Shown in pieces: positions 52,615 through 63,424 of a stretch of 64,000 bases of DNA (position 1 is its first letter; each line of letters begins with the position of its first letter). A program made the translations under genes and the position numbers. The notes beneath the pieces are model-generated. The model had not been told where the DNA came from and did no database searches. It saw nothing but the letters and a program-made list of their open reading frames with translations. The stretch is from Trichoplax adhaerens (lineage: Eukaryota; Placozoa; Uniplacotomia; Trichoplacea; Trichoplacidae): NCBI RefSeq assembly GCF_000150275.1, contig NW_002060967.1, positions 248,001 through 312,000 of the forward strand, written 5' to 3'.

Positions 52615-53343
52615 TTAAACATAATTTAAAATATCAGCTAGACTTTTTAATGTTCTTACATTAGTTGGGAGAGTATTATTAGCGTTAGGAGTTAAGTTAG
52701 GATCACTTTGTCGTTGCACTAAGTAGGAAATCATACCAGCCTTTTCCGCTGGATAGTAGTCTACTTCGAGACTGTCACCAATGTAAGCACATTGATGAGC
52801 TGGTATATCTGGTAAATCTCGAAGTGCATAGTGAAATATGCCTAGGTCCGGCTTTGCATGACCCGCTGCTACACATGTAATAACTTTATCAAAGTAATGG
52901 TTAAGCTTTAACTTTGGGAGTAGATCATGTAGACGCTGATCAAAGTTCGAAATAATGCCTAGTGGTAATTGTTTTTCTTTCAATTTTATTAAGGTTGGTT
53001 CAACATCGGGATAGACAGACCATGAAGGAGAAGACCGATATTGGGTCCATAAACGTTCAAAAGCGGTGTCGATCTTGGATTGGCATTTTAAACCGGAATC
53101 TGACAGAGTATGAGTGACAAGTTGATGCCACCATTCTTTGGCTGTAATACCAGACGATTGGCCAAAATTAGGCTTGGTTTTATTGAACTGTTTCCAGTAA
53201 ATTTCGAAATGACGATTGATTGTACTCGGAGGCATTTGTATTTGGAATAGCTTGAAGATTGCTTCCGCGTATTGTTCACCTGCTGATGAGCGTACGCCAA
53301 ATAAAGTGTTTGTAGCATCAAAAAATATCCACCTTAAAGGCAT
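52615..53343 (-). CDS. HDHD3: HDHD3-like haloacid dehalogenase-fold hydrolase, single exon
   Basis: The frame is 242 residues from the ATG at 53343. An in-frame ATG ten codons upstream (53373) is possible, but MPLRWIFFDATNTLF fits the usual HAD start better. HAD motif I is D9-A-T11-N-T13: the nucleophile Asp is present, but the second Asp of classic phosphatases is replaced by Thr. Motif II is S132 in GIISNFD, motif III is K164 in GHAKPD, and motif IV is G-D190-S with D195. The cap region carries the EWWHQLV segment characteristic of HDHD3 and its relatives. Length matches human HDHD3 (251 residues). No substrate is established for the family. With a non-Asp at the second position, phosphatase activity may be weak, or another C2-type cap chemistry may apply. 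The gene is intronless, unlike most neighbours. Confidence 0.9.
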   Translation of the reverse strand: MPLRWIFFDATNTLFGVRSSAGEQYAEAIFKLFQIQMPPSTINRHFEIYWKQFNKTKPNFGQSSGITAKEWWHQLVTHTLSDSGLKCQSKIDTAFERLWTQYRSSPSWSVYPDVEPTLIKLKEKQLPLGIISNFDQRLHDLLPKLKLNHYFDKVITCVAAGHAKPDLGIFHYALRDLPDIPAHQCAYIGDSLEVDYYPAEKAGMISYLVQRQSDPNLTPNANNTLPTNVRTLKSLADILNYV

Positions 53344-53373
53344 GATGGTCAATGTTTTAGAGATCCTAAGCAA

Positions 53374-55583
53374 AAGAATTATAATGGAATAAAGTGTTGG
53401 TTAATTTAAGTCAACTACAATGCTATTGAATGCGTATTTTATGTATAGGAGAACGCCTATCTGTCGTTCTGAAATGCTGGAGCAATTTGATTTGAAAAGT
53501 CAAAGCTGATGGTCTTGAACACAAGTAATTTAATGCATGTTGTTGCAAAATTGCGTCGCAGTGTCCGCATACACCTAGTTGTATCCTACACAGCGATGAG
53601 TGATTTACTACAAACCCATAAGGCGTGTTAATCACTTCAAGCCGTTGCTTACTGCAATATTTAGAGATGCTTATGATGGCAATAATTAATTGGAGCATAC
53701 TTAGGAAAAGTGTGCTCGTAGATCTGTAGCATGTAGCAGCTATCAGTAGTTTGCAGCTAGGATGCACTTAAAAATGTTTGAACATTATGATGGTAACTTG
53801 TACAGGTAATGAAATTACATAACTGCCATAAGAATATACTGTACTGCAATCGAAGTACCATGAATATAGATGTAGGTAATGCAAAGTACAGTAATTTAGG
53901 TGTCTTGGGATAAAGCGACCTATAATTTTGATTGAAATAAAGATTCACTCAAAGAAACGGAATATGCTGCAAATGGATCAAGCAATGTCGTCAGTAAACT
54001 ATGAATAGAATTGACGAGTAGGTCGATGCAATCCGGGCCCTTCTACTGGTTAATTTAATAAGGACTACTACAGTGTAGCATCTCAACTCCACAAACCTGC
54101 TTGTTGCTGCCTATTGGTAACGATTCTTGCTCAATTTTGTACGTAGCAAAGGTTGCTTTTTATTACATGTAAAAACCAGCGTTAATGTGTTGATATTGGT
54201 TATACCAATAACTCTTCAATCTTTCCAAGTCTTTTACTCATCGTTTTCAGGCCTAACTATTTCGCAATTTCTATTTCACTCCCTAGATTATCCAGTGATT
54301 GTAACGGAATTGAAGAGTTCTGTTCAGTAGATTGCAACCAGCAACAGCTTGATCCGTAAACTGTATGAGGTAGTTTGCCGAGTTCACTCTCTTTAAACGC
54401 TATTCTACAGTAAGATTCTGGTTGATCGATAGATCGTGCGGACGGGCATTTACCACAGTACAGGATTGCAGCAATAAAGATTTATCCAATGATTTTGACA
54501 AAGTTTCGTTCTCTATCATGCAAATAACAGCTCAATCCCTCAACGAAACAGATAGATTGCAGTCTTTACTCTATTACATCGATGCCTACTGTAGTCTCGT
54601 TCTGCAAATATGAATTTTTACTGAGTGCAAGCACGCGCACAAGGCGAATCTACTGATTAACTACATCCAGATCGATAGGAACTACACTACAAGTAAAAAC
54701 CCTAACTATAGTTATTTCTGCTATCGGATATTGTCGTCGCCTACGCTGCTCTATTTCTTCATTATAAGACAGTAACTGGTGATATCGATTTTAAAATGTT
54801 GTTCAACGAGTAGAGGCAAGACTGCTAATCTTTGATTAAAAATGCCCCCAGCATTGCATTATATTCTGCGATCGGATATTGTAGTCGCCTAAGCGGCTCT
54901 ATTTCTTCATTATAAGACAGTAACTGGTGATATCGATTTTAAAATGTTGTTCAACGAGTAGAGGCAAGACTGTTCATCTTTGATTAAAAAATGTCCCCCA
55001 GCATCGCATTACAGTACAGTAACGACATTGCTTGATAGGCTCCATCTTTAATTAATGTCGGGAAATGGACGTGGAAATACAGAGTTGATATTGACAGAAG
55101 GAATATTCAACTACTTCACGTTACTGTTCGGTGTGAGTGAACTAGCGTTTGCTATTTTCATATTGGTATACGCTGAACTATGCTACCATGTTGGCTACAT
55201 ATTGCACGTAGACGTTAGGAACACGGTTATCGCTGGAAATAGCATGGCGGTTATCAGTAATGCCGAAACCTCTATACAGTCTAGATTGTGGAAAATAAAT
55301 ATCCACTGTACACTCTACATGGATTTTCAATTTCTATTTTACTGTATGTTATAGATCAGTCTTACATTGCGAAATTACAAAGTTAAGCAATGTACGATGT
55401 ATAGCATGCTTGGATAAATTTGACAGCAGAATTATATGCAGATTGGGTTGGAGAGTTATGATTCTTTGGTAGCGAAGGATTTCTCCACGCAGCTTACATA
55501 GAAGAACTACAAAGTCAATTGCATTAATTTGTCTTCAAACACTTCTTTAATTGGCAATGTTAATTACATTCATCTATATCTAG
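53374..55583. other. Intergenic between HDHD3-like gene and RPS13
   Basis: The open frames here, for example 53423-53767 (minus) and 55055-55354 (plus), have no recognisable family motif, and I treat them as chance. A clear ~148-bp tandem duplication lies at 54716-55012. TACAGTA words are present but sparse. Confidence 0.5.
54716..55012. repeat. Two-copy tandem duplication, ~148-bp unit
   Basis: Copies start at about 54716 and 54864. Both read TTCTGC.ATCGGATATTGT and share a ~75-bp identical core that begins CTCTATTTCTTCATTATAAG and ends at GAGTAGAGGCAAGACTG. They finish with CCCCCAGCAT.GCATTA. High identity indicates a recent event. Confidence 0.92.
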
Positions 55584-55589
55584 TTTATT
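55584..55589 (-). promoter_or_regulatory. Candidate poly(A) signal of RPS13
   Basis: A minus-strand AATAAA lies about 20 nt beyond the RPS13 stop codon at 55610-55612. The implied 3' UTR is very short, as is common for ribosomal protein mRNAs. Confidence 0.6.
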
Positions 55590-55609
55590 CACAAGTAAGA
55601 TGAAAAGGT

Positions 55610-57149
55610 TTACGCAACCAGGGCGGAAGCTGTTGCCGATTCGCTGTAAAAGAAAAAGCAAATCTGATTTAGATCTGATGATTATGCTAGAGACGAGTTT
55701 TACATGCAACTCTTGATAGTACTTACTACTTCCAATTTGGTGGTAAAACTGAGGTAGATTTATAGTATCGAGCCAAACGATGAATTCTGCTTTCGATTAG
55801 AATCAGTCTGAATTTGGAATCCCTGTCCTAATGATTCGTCATATTTTAGAAAATTTTAGCAGTGCTTCCATCTGTGTTGATCATTTATTGTAAGAAATGA
55901 TCAGGGCTACTGTAGGTTATGAAAAATGCTTACTTTACGGTTATGCTCCAAGTGCTTGCGGACAGCCACAGCTTTCTTGATCAAATGATACAAATCTTCA
56001 GGGATTTCAGGTGCAAGACCTTGCCAGGATGAACGGTATACAATCATTACATTATTGCTACTATAGGACGTGCTTATCCTCTCGAATTGCAAGGATCGTA
56101 TTCTCTACTTGATAAGAATTAAGAATGTGCTGGTACCTTTTTTCTTGAGGATTCTTAAGATTTTATTGCCAGTGACACGGCGGACTTGAGCAATTCCAGA
56201 AGAATCCCTCAATTGTACACCAATTTCGGAAGGTTTCAAGCCCTTTTTAGCTAATTTGTAAATCATATCCTTGACTTCGTCAGATGAAAGTTTTAGCCAC
56301 TATAAAGGGAATACGTTATTAGTGAGATGTTGGTCGTTGAATAGGTAGTACAAAGAGTGAAGGCTCCTTTTTGCCATTATTGGTACTTACAGTTGGAACA
56401 CTTCGGCGGTAAGGCAAGGCCGAGGAAGATATACCTTTGCTAAAGTGATCAAGGCAAGTGATGGTATCGATTAGAAGGCAATCAAGGTGGATCAATCAAA
56501 GCTATTGATGGTCAGTGAACGGTGGCGTTCGACTGTGATAATGATGATCATTTGCTACATGATTACTGTTGCTACGAGAGAGAATTTTGGAGAAGAAAGA
56601 ATGATAACCAACTACTCTATCCTTATAGTCATGTTGTATAGCGGATTAGAGGATTCCCGTTTTAAAAGATTGATCTAATTGTAAAAGGGACCAGACGTGA
56701 TGAGGAAACAACTACAGTATAGTATGGTAGCAAGAGAGTCCGACGGTGAAATATTCATGATTATTGTATCATTCAAAGATAGAAGAAAACGCAATTTCTG
56801 GTGAAAATAATGTCCAACTGACTTGTCAAATAGTTCCTATGACACTAAACGATTGATTTCACTGTATGACTCCTTGCAATTAAGTGGTTGAAGATGGTTA
56901 TTTTCCATCGTGTCGTCGTATCATGCATAGTACAGTAGGAGTGTGCAGCATCTCTTGTATCAGGTTGGTAAAAGACTTCAAGACTAGCACCAATATCATT
57001 TTTTTGAATCCAATAAGTTGTTCAACTGCGCTAAAATGATCACAACGGCTTTCCATATCATGAATAGTGTAGTTTTATGGAAAAGAATCCAGTTTACAAC
57101 ATGAAATAGGCTGGTAAAAGACTTACCCAGGTGTGTGCATGCGACCCAT
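55610..57149 (-). CDS. RPS13: 40S ribosomal protein S13 (uS15), six coding exons
   Basis: Exons on the minus strand are 57149-57127, 56439-56391, 56299-56137, 56019-55934, 55827-55727 and 55643-55610. All are GT-AG and phase-consistent. The total is 456 nt, exactly 151 residues, the same length as the human protein. Nearly every block of the uS15 family is visible: [75 protein letters not shown] and LPPNWKYE, with the LVA tail. It is an rRNA-binding component of the 40S subunit. The final intron splits the Tyr codon just before the [10 protein letters not shown] tail. Vertebrate RPS13 introns host U14 C/D snoRNAs; I looked through these introns and found no convincing C/D box pair. The first intron (687 bp) is the longest. 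The gene is divergent from CECR2. Confidence 0.98.
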
Positions 57150-57175
57150 GATGGCGTACTTGATGAGTTGATGAA

Positions 57176-57186
57176 GGCAAAAGAGG
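57176..57186 (-). promoter_or_regulatory. Possible 5' TOP motif / transcription start of RPS13
   Basis: About 27-37 nt upstream of the RPS13 start codon, the minus strand reads CCTCTTTTGCC. This pyrimidine tract would suit a terminal oligopyrimidine start, the usual translational control element of ribosomal protein mRNAs. The position is plausible, but start-site data are needed. Confidence 0.35.
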
Positions 57187-58519
57187 ATTTTTTCTACTTT
57201 ACCACGCGACTTGTCTTCTTGGCTTGAAGTTGGATGTGCGCATGTGTAGCGAAACGGTACTGTACGTGGATTTTGTATAGAGACATAGTGTCCAGTTACA
57301 GACAGACGGTAGAGTTGAAATGACCAGTAAAATAGTTGGCCTGTGAGCGATGTCTCTCTTTTGAGTACAGTGTCGAGTGCGGTATTTATACTGTATTCGA
57401 CGTACTGTACACTGTGTACTGTAGTCCAGTACTGGACCGCGCTGGACCGCACTGGACTGTGATAGTTTATGAATGTTGCGGCTTACTGCCTTCTTGCTTA
57501 GTACACGGTAAAAAGTTACTGAACCTCTGATAGGTCTATCAAATGGTAATACTATCTGTTAAATGAGCACATTATCGTAAACCGTCAGCAAAGCGACGGG
57601 AGTTTGCACTAGTAGTCTATGAATTTTGCGGCTTACTACCTGCTTGCTTGTGGTGGCTAATTTATGGACTTGCTCAGTGCTCACTCATAGGTTAGTAAAC
57701 AACCCACGGACCACTGGAAAAAAGACCTGGACTGGCTACTCTCTTCGGACAGACGGACTTTTCAGAGCGGATACTGACGAAAATGTGGAAACTAGTTTTA
57801 CTCAGTTTAGATCTTCCGTGTCTGTTTTGGAAATCACTCGTATTCATTTGAATAATGTTTATGATCTAAATGGACTGCCTCTAAACTAAGCTTAGTAACA
57901 GGGAATGGAAGGCAATGTAATATGACTTCATTGAGAAAAAATCGGTCCATTCAGAATCGACCGTCTGCATACTAAAGAAAGTAATTCCATAATCAAGTGT
58001 TTGACACAATGGATTGTCTGCCAAAATAAGGTCCAATATCTGTCCGTCCAAAAGAAGTTTCCCAGCCAGCTCTTGTTCCTAGGAGTCAGTCAGTCAGTCC
58101 ATGTTTCATGACACTGTCTAACTTATACAACAGGGCAGTGTAGGATGTCAGTGATACAGTACAGTAAAATGACTTGTAAAAGAATCATCCTTCTTCATTT
58201 TCAATACCCATACTATCGCAAACACGGTTTTCGTGAGAAACATCACAACTCAGCTTTGCTGCTACGGACAGCAAAAGGCCGGATGCTCCATCTTGTAATC
58301 ATATAACAGTAATTGAGTGATTATTGGATATTAATTAAGTTATGTTCCATTGAATGCTATTTAGACGACATTTTACTTGCGAGTAGTTCCTGGCTGATCA
58401 GTCTATATACGAGTCATGACATCGATACAGTGTAGTGTTACATTCAAGATTGAATTATGAACAAACGCTGCCATGAAGAGGAATGGCAATGGACGTATGT
58501 GTTATGGATTAGGAAACAA

Positions 58520-58540
58520 TTTTTTTTTTGGGGGGGGGGG
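58520..58540 (+). repeat. T10-G11 homopolymer junction
   Basis: Ten T are followed directly by eleven G and then AAAAC. It mirrors the T11-G11 tract at 17263-17284 and again lies in a GTACTGTAC-rich block. Confidence 0.9.
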
Positions 58541-60167
58541 AAAACAGTTCATTAATCATGACCCAAGTGGCTAACGAGTCCGGTCTAGACCATATTGACC
58601 ATTTCAAAATGGAAAAAATAGACCCAAGTATGAGTGTATAAAGTGTGTTGGATTCATTAAATAGTCCATGTGTTGTTTACAGCTTTTACTCATAGACAAA
58701 TATCATCTCTGAAAGATCCATTATATCATTAGTGTTGTTATGATGATGGTGTGTAGTCGATAACCAAGTTGAAAAACACTGTTGCGACTTGTGAGTAGAA
58801 TCACACGTCAGATCAAAGAATTGTGTTGTGAGAATATGTCACGATAGTGCATCCATTGGAACTCGGTTATATTGATAAATTAATTAATTTATTGAATGAC
58901 CATCTGTTGTAGTCGCATGGTCATTTAGGGTGGAGATACAGTCGTCATTTTATTCATTTGGCTAGTAATGAATTCTGTTTGTGCGATGGTTGCACAGTAC
59001 AATAAAGAAGAGAAGAATTCATCAAGCCGACTGGGTCCATAGGATGGGTACAGGTGTGCGATAGTGTGTGCATGGAGTAGGGTGCAGCTGGCTGGTTGGC
59101 TGTCAAGGTTGTCAGTGTGTACTATGGTCGAGTCCAGTCTACGATCAGTTGGGTCGATTACCCATGCAAGACCCCTGTACTCCGTATTTTACCACACTCG
59201 CCACAATGCGTTGCTCAGCACCCCCAGGCGATGTCTACGTTTACAGTCCTCTACAGTCTCATCAACATTGCATAAATTAGTAAAGTCTTGCATGGACTGA
59301 TGGACAAACAGACTGTTGAATTCAATGAGCTTTGGTGGTAGCATTGAAGATTGTCATCATTTGTTAGTATTGACGATGGAGTGGATGTTTTTTTTTTGGC
59401 TGAACTCGATGGTATTGACTGATTGATCCAATGCTGTTGTTCTCTATACTATACTATAGTGTACTGCTGCTATGGAGTATCGTAGTTTTGTGGTTGCAAT
59501 GTCTAGGATAGCATTTCCAAGCCGGGTACTGTACTGTACTAGGACAAACGATTGTCGTTTTTTTTACACGGCCAGTGAGTGATGAAAGTAGATCGTCGTC
59601 TCATTTGTTCCCATCACTGTCTCCATAGATACAGTGCTGTTTCTACTGCACTGAAATGGAGCTGATGAAGGTGAATAGTCGGCGACTTGATGCTTTGGCT
59701 CAAAATGAGAGACATTGCCATTGTCAAATTGATCCTGTAAGCATCGTTTTGTTAGTCAATCGACTAATCGCGTTGGATCAAAATCGCGCTAGGATGCAAG
59801 GGATCCTTGACTGAATCTGCAACGACGATATTGTTGAAGGCTTGAACTAAGCCTACAACTGATCTCTTGCATTGGAATGGCGGGTCATGATAAAAGCATT
59901 CTGTCATTGAAATTGTTCTCTTAGAAAGAAAAAAGTCACAGCAAGTGATCATTGATGGCCTTCTCTCTTTTCTCCTGCTCCTCATAATACAAATAATAGT
60001 AATGATAATCATTATCATTACCATTGATATTGTTATTGTGATGAGTGCAAGTGACTCGTACTCGACCGACTACCAGTACAGTGCGTACGCTAACGTGTAG
60101 TACAGTACTAGTGTATTCCAAGGAGATTTTGCGACACGTTGACACGGTCGTTTTAGTCCGCATCAAA

Positions 60168-60990
60168 GCAGCGGGCAGATTGGGGGGGATGTCCTAATTG
60201 TACAGTAATGTACTGTACTGTACACCTGTTGGTACAGTACTGTACAGTGTACAGTGCAACCAAACTTTGTACTGTAAACTGCAGGCAAAAGGGTGAAAAA
60301 ATGCCCATGATGGACGGTACTGTAGAGTGATTGAATCATCGCTACGGGTCAGTCGTATCGTAGTGAAGCGCCATTGACATTCTAGTCATGATTATTGTTT
60401 GAAAGAAAGTCTGCTTCAATGCAGCGGATAGATTGGAGGGGGGCGGGGCGGACGGACGGACACCCATTGTACTGTAGTGTAGTGTACAGTACTGTACTGT
60501 ACTGTACAGTGTCTACTGTAGTGTACAGTACAGTACAGTACGCTGTACAGTACAGTGCAACCAAGCTTCGTACTGTAAACCGCAGGCAAAAGAGTGAAAA
60601 AATGCCCATGATGGACGGTACTGTAAAGTGATTGAATCATCGCTACGGGTCAGTCACATCGTACTGAAGCGCCATGGACAGCCTAGTCATGATTATTGTT
60701 TGAAAGCAAGTTGCTTCAATGCAGCGGGCAGATTAGGAGGGATGGACGGACACTCCTTGTACTGTACAGTATTGTACTGTACACCTGTTGGTACAGTACT
60801 GTACAGTGTACAGTGTACAGTGCAACCAAGCTTTGTACTGTAAACTGCAGGCAAAAGAGTGAAAAAATGCCCTTGACGGACTGTACTGTAGAGTGATTGA
60901 ATCATCGCTACGGGTCAGTCGCATCGTACTGAAGCGCCACTGGCCTTGCTCAGCGCCATGGCCATTCTAGTCATTATTATTGTTTGAAAG
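60168..60990. repeat. Three tandem copies of a ~250-300-bp GTACTGTAC module
   Basis: Modules begin near 60168, 60421 and 60721 with GCAGCGGRYAGATTGG. They continue into a TACTGTAC/TACAGTAC palindrome cluster, then GTGCAACCAARCTTTGTACTG. Next come TGCAGGCAAAAGRGTGAAAA, TGATTGAATCATCGCTACGG, GTCAGTCGCATCGTACTGAAG and ATTCTAGTCAT.ATTATTG. Outside the palindrome cluster the copies are nearly identical, while the number of GTACTGTAC words differs, so the cluster itself expands and contracts. Confidence 0.93.
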
Positions 60991-61283
60991 AAAGTCTGTG
61001 GCTGGAAAAAGTGGATACGTTGATTCAGTGGCAGTAGGTAAAAGAGGAGAAAGAATTGCATTTTAATATCCATTATTTACCTTTGAATTTTAATGCAAAC
61101 CACTGCAGTATTGAGCGCCTTGCGGTACTTGTTGAAGAGAGAAAAATTACAACAAAAGCAATCGTCCATTGGCTTCCATTGCATTTCACCAACGCTTTGA
61201 ATGTAAAAAGGAAGGAAGAAATCCAAGGACAAGGAGCGTAGCGTCAAGGCAATTTTTTTTTTTCCACTGTATCCCTGCCAAGA

Positions 61284-61312
61284 GAGTAGAGAGAGAGAGA
61301 GAGAAAGAGAAA
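61284..61312. repeat. GA-rich microsatellite
   Basis: An AGAG run (AGAGAGTAGAGAGAGAGAGA and onward) lies about 270 bp upstream of the CECR2 start codon, next to a T9 run and a T8 run. GA tracts near promoters can influence nucleosome occupancy; that role here is inference. Confidence 0.85.
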
Positions 61313-61582
61313 TCTTTTTTTTGCCCTTTGTACTGATTGTGCTGGTGTTGTACAAAGTAGAAAGAGAGCTGTTAAAGATTGGATCAAGCGTTTTCAACTG
61401 TGGCTTACCTCTGGATAAAAGTGATTTCAACATTAATTATTGCTGGGCATCCTTGCATCGTCGTCATTAAATGATTGACGCTTTCCAAACAAAGTGAAAA
61501 ATCAAGTGGAAATTGGACTGTCCCATTCAGACGCCATTACACGCTCAACGTTTGTATTTGTCATTCAGGCCAAGTTTCATTG

Positions 61583-63424
61583 ATGACTTCTGAGCTCAAT
61601 ACTTGGAAGGTGCCTTACGTTGCACACTTTTGTTCCCTATATCGCCGCGTTTTAGGCCTTTTCGACTTTCAAATTGAGGTAAGAGCCAAAGGTAGAAAGC
61701 AATCACCGTCTTGACAGCCAATTCATGTCCACTCATACAAAGTATTGTACTGTAGCCCCCCCCCAACTAGTCGACAACTCCATTTGCACCGTACTCTACT
61801 CGACATCATTTGTTGGAAATCGATAGTCTTCTTTGTCATTTTCTTGGACTATCAAGCAGAAAAGCTTAATGTCATCAACATCATCGCCATCCTTGTACAA
61901 CAGACCTATTCTAGTCTATCAATCAGCCATTGCAGTAAGTTAAAATGCACACGCAAGTGCACCCATAAACAGTCTACCGTGCGTATAGCATTGACCATCA
62001 TCACTGCTTCCCTGACAAATACGCTATTCAATCGTTTCCCTGAATAAAAATGAAAGAGAATCAAATCCTTTTCTCTCTTACATTACCTTTCACTTTTTCA
62101 TCATGTGCTTGTCTTTCTAACTTTCTCCATCATCATTCAACCGTGTTGTCGTCTTCACCAGCACAAAAATGAATCAATCTCAACGGGATAATTAGCGTTA
62201 ACGTAACTTCGACATTGAAAGACAGTCCTTTCTCTTTTCTCTTTTTTCTTTTTTGTCTGTGTGTGTATTAGACTAGTTCTACCCGATCCAATAAAGTAAA
62301 CTTCTAATTTTGCTACTTCAAGCCTTTTCTTATTCCCATCATGATAATCAACGACGAACAAGTTCAAGAATACAGCTGATGATGATGTATTTTGTTGTTG
62401 AAATTTCTGATATTTTGGGCACATTTCCAGAGGGTATTCTCTGATATTAGTGGTAATCAACTATCGATCATTTGATGAACAAGGCATTTTTTTCCACCAA
62501 CTGATTCCAACAATTTCAAGAATACAGCTGATAATGATGTATTTGTTGAAATTTCTGATACTTTGGGACACATTCGAGGGGATTATCTGATATTGGTAAT
62601 CAACTATCGATCATTCTATGAACAAGACATTTTTTTCTACCAACTCATTCACACTAGCGCTGGATGCGTACAGTATCTACATTGCCGTCGACTCATTCGA
62701 CATGGTTGATAGTTCCATTTTATGCTTTGTACTGTATTGGCGTTAAGATTCATTCCATATCCGTATACTTTTTGCCTACAACAACGTACTCTCGTATTTC
62801 TCAACCTATGATGTCGTTTCAGTAATTATCGCTTCATCAAGTTGTAATAATTTAAAAAATGAATGTCATTATCATCCCAACGCTAACCGTATAGAGTAGA
62901 AGGATACATCCTTCTATTGAATGTTGGATACTGACAGCATGCAAGAATTTTACAAACCTGATCCCATTTCATTACATTAAGAATAAAGGATGCATTTTAC
63001 CATGCCATTGACAAGAAGTTACGCGTACTACTTATATCGAGTTGATCCCTTATATATTTTTTTTTTTCCCTTTACGCGTATTAGTCGTGAAATGGACATC
63101 GTAGAAAATCGTTTAAATGAACTAAAACGATGCACATTAGTTGCCGTTTTAATGGCGATGTTATAACCCTTTACATAATTTTCCTAACAATGTCCAACGC
63201 TTTCTTAAATGACACTGTTGACTTAAAATGTTTAAATGCATTTTAAACTTCAATTTACATATTACGATCCTTTTAATCTAATCCATAATCCATTTTCGTA
63301 TCCATCATTAGGATTTAGAAGATGATCTTTTACGAGACAGAGACAAGGAAGACGAGCAACAACAATCTCTAGTCCATGAATTGTGCATCAGACTACTTTC
63401 GGCTATTTACGGCAAGAACGTGAG
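61583..63424 (+). CDS. CECR2: CECR2 chromatin-remodelling subunit, first two exons (partial)
   Basis: Exon 1 (61583-61678) encodes 32 residues from MTSELNTWKVPYVAHF to FDFQIE and ends in phase 0 at GAG|GTAAGAG. Exon 2 (63312-63424) follows an ATTAG acceptor. It continues in the only open phase with DLEDDLLRDRD, then LVHELCIRLLSAIYG. The joined pattern, W-x-V-P-x-(I/V)-A-H-F-C-S-L followed by DF-x-I-E-(E/D)-LE and a short amphipathic helix, matches the N-terminus of CECR2. CECR2 is an ISWI partner (CERF complex) with a bromodomain further downstream. The bromodomain and the rest lie beyond the window. The exon 2 donor is AG|GTAAGG, though AAC|GTGAGG (end 63419) is possible. The exons flank a 1.6-kb intron containing a C9 run and a 152-bp duplication. 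An upstream CATTCAG suggests a 5' UTR intron. RSF1 is a less good alternative. Confidence 0.8.
62358..62645. repeat. Two-copy tandem duplication, ~150-bp unit, in CECR2 intron 1
   Basis: Copies starting near 62358 and 62508 share TTCAAGAATACAGCTGATRA, GTTGAAATTTCTGATAYTTT, a GGTAATCAACTATCGATCATT block, and GAACAAGRCATTTTTTTCYACC. The second copy lacks a few short segments, including GTTGTT. It is a fairly recent duplication. Confidence 0.9.

Larger units (their letters stand above)
57187..61560. other. GTACTGTAC-rich block C between divergent RPS13 and CECR2
   Basis: This is the densest of three such blocks. Words such as GTACTGTAC and TACAGTACTGTA appear near 57405-57440, 58155, 59450, 59530, 60080-60110, 60200-60250, 60470-60560 and 60755-60840. 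The block also holds a T10G11 tract (58520-58540), a GTCA repeat near 58085, a T8 run near 59390 and a GA repeat near 61285-61310. A short direct repeat (TGCGGCTTACTRCCTKCTTG) occurs near 57477 and 57627. I find no protein-coding gene. The open frame at 57626-57889 starts at TTG and has no family motif. By position this region must contain both promoters. Confidence 0.6.

Noticed and set aside
55644-57126. C/D box snoRNA in RPS13 introns
   Set aside because: Only isolated TGATG-like words were seen. No C/D pair with terminal stem was found, so none is annotated.
57123-57452. Extended minus-strand frame upstream of RPS13
   Set aside because: Only its last eight codons (MGRMHTPG) are real, as RPS13 exon 1. 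The rest is 5' flanking sequence open by chance.
57626-57889. Small secreted-protein-like frame
   Set aside because: It starts at TTG, has no ATG near the hydrophobic segment and no family motif, and it lies in a repeat-rich promoter region.
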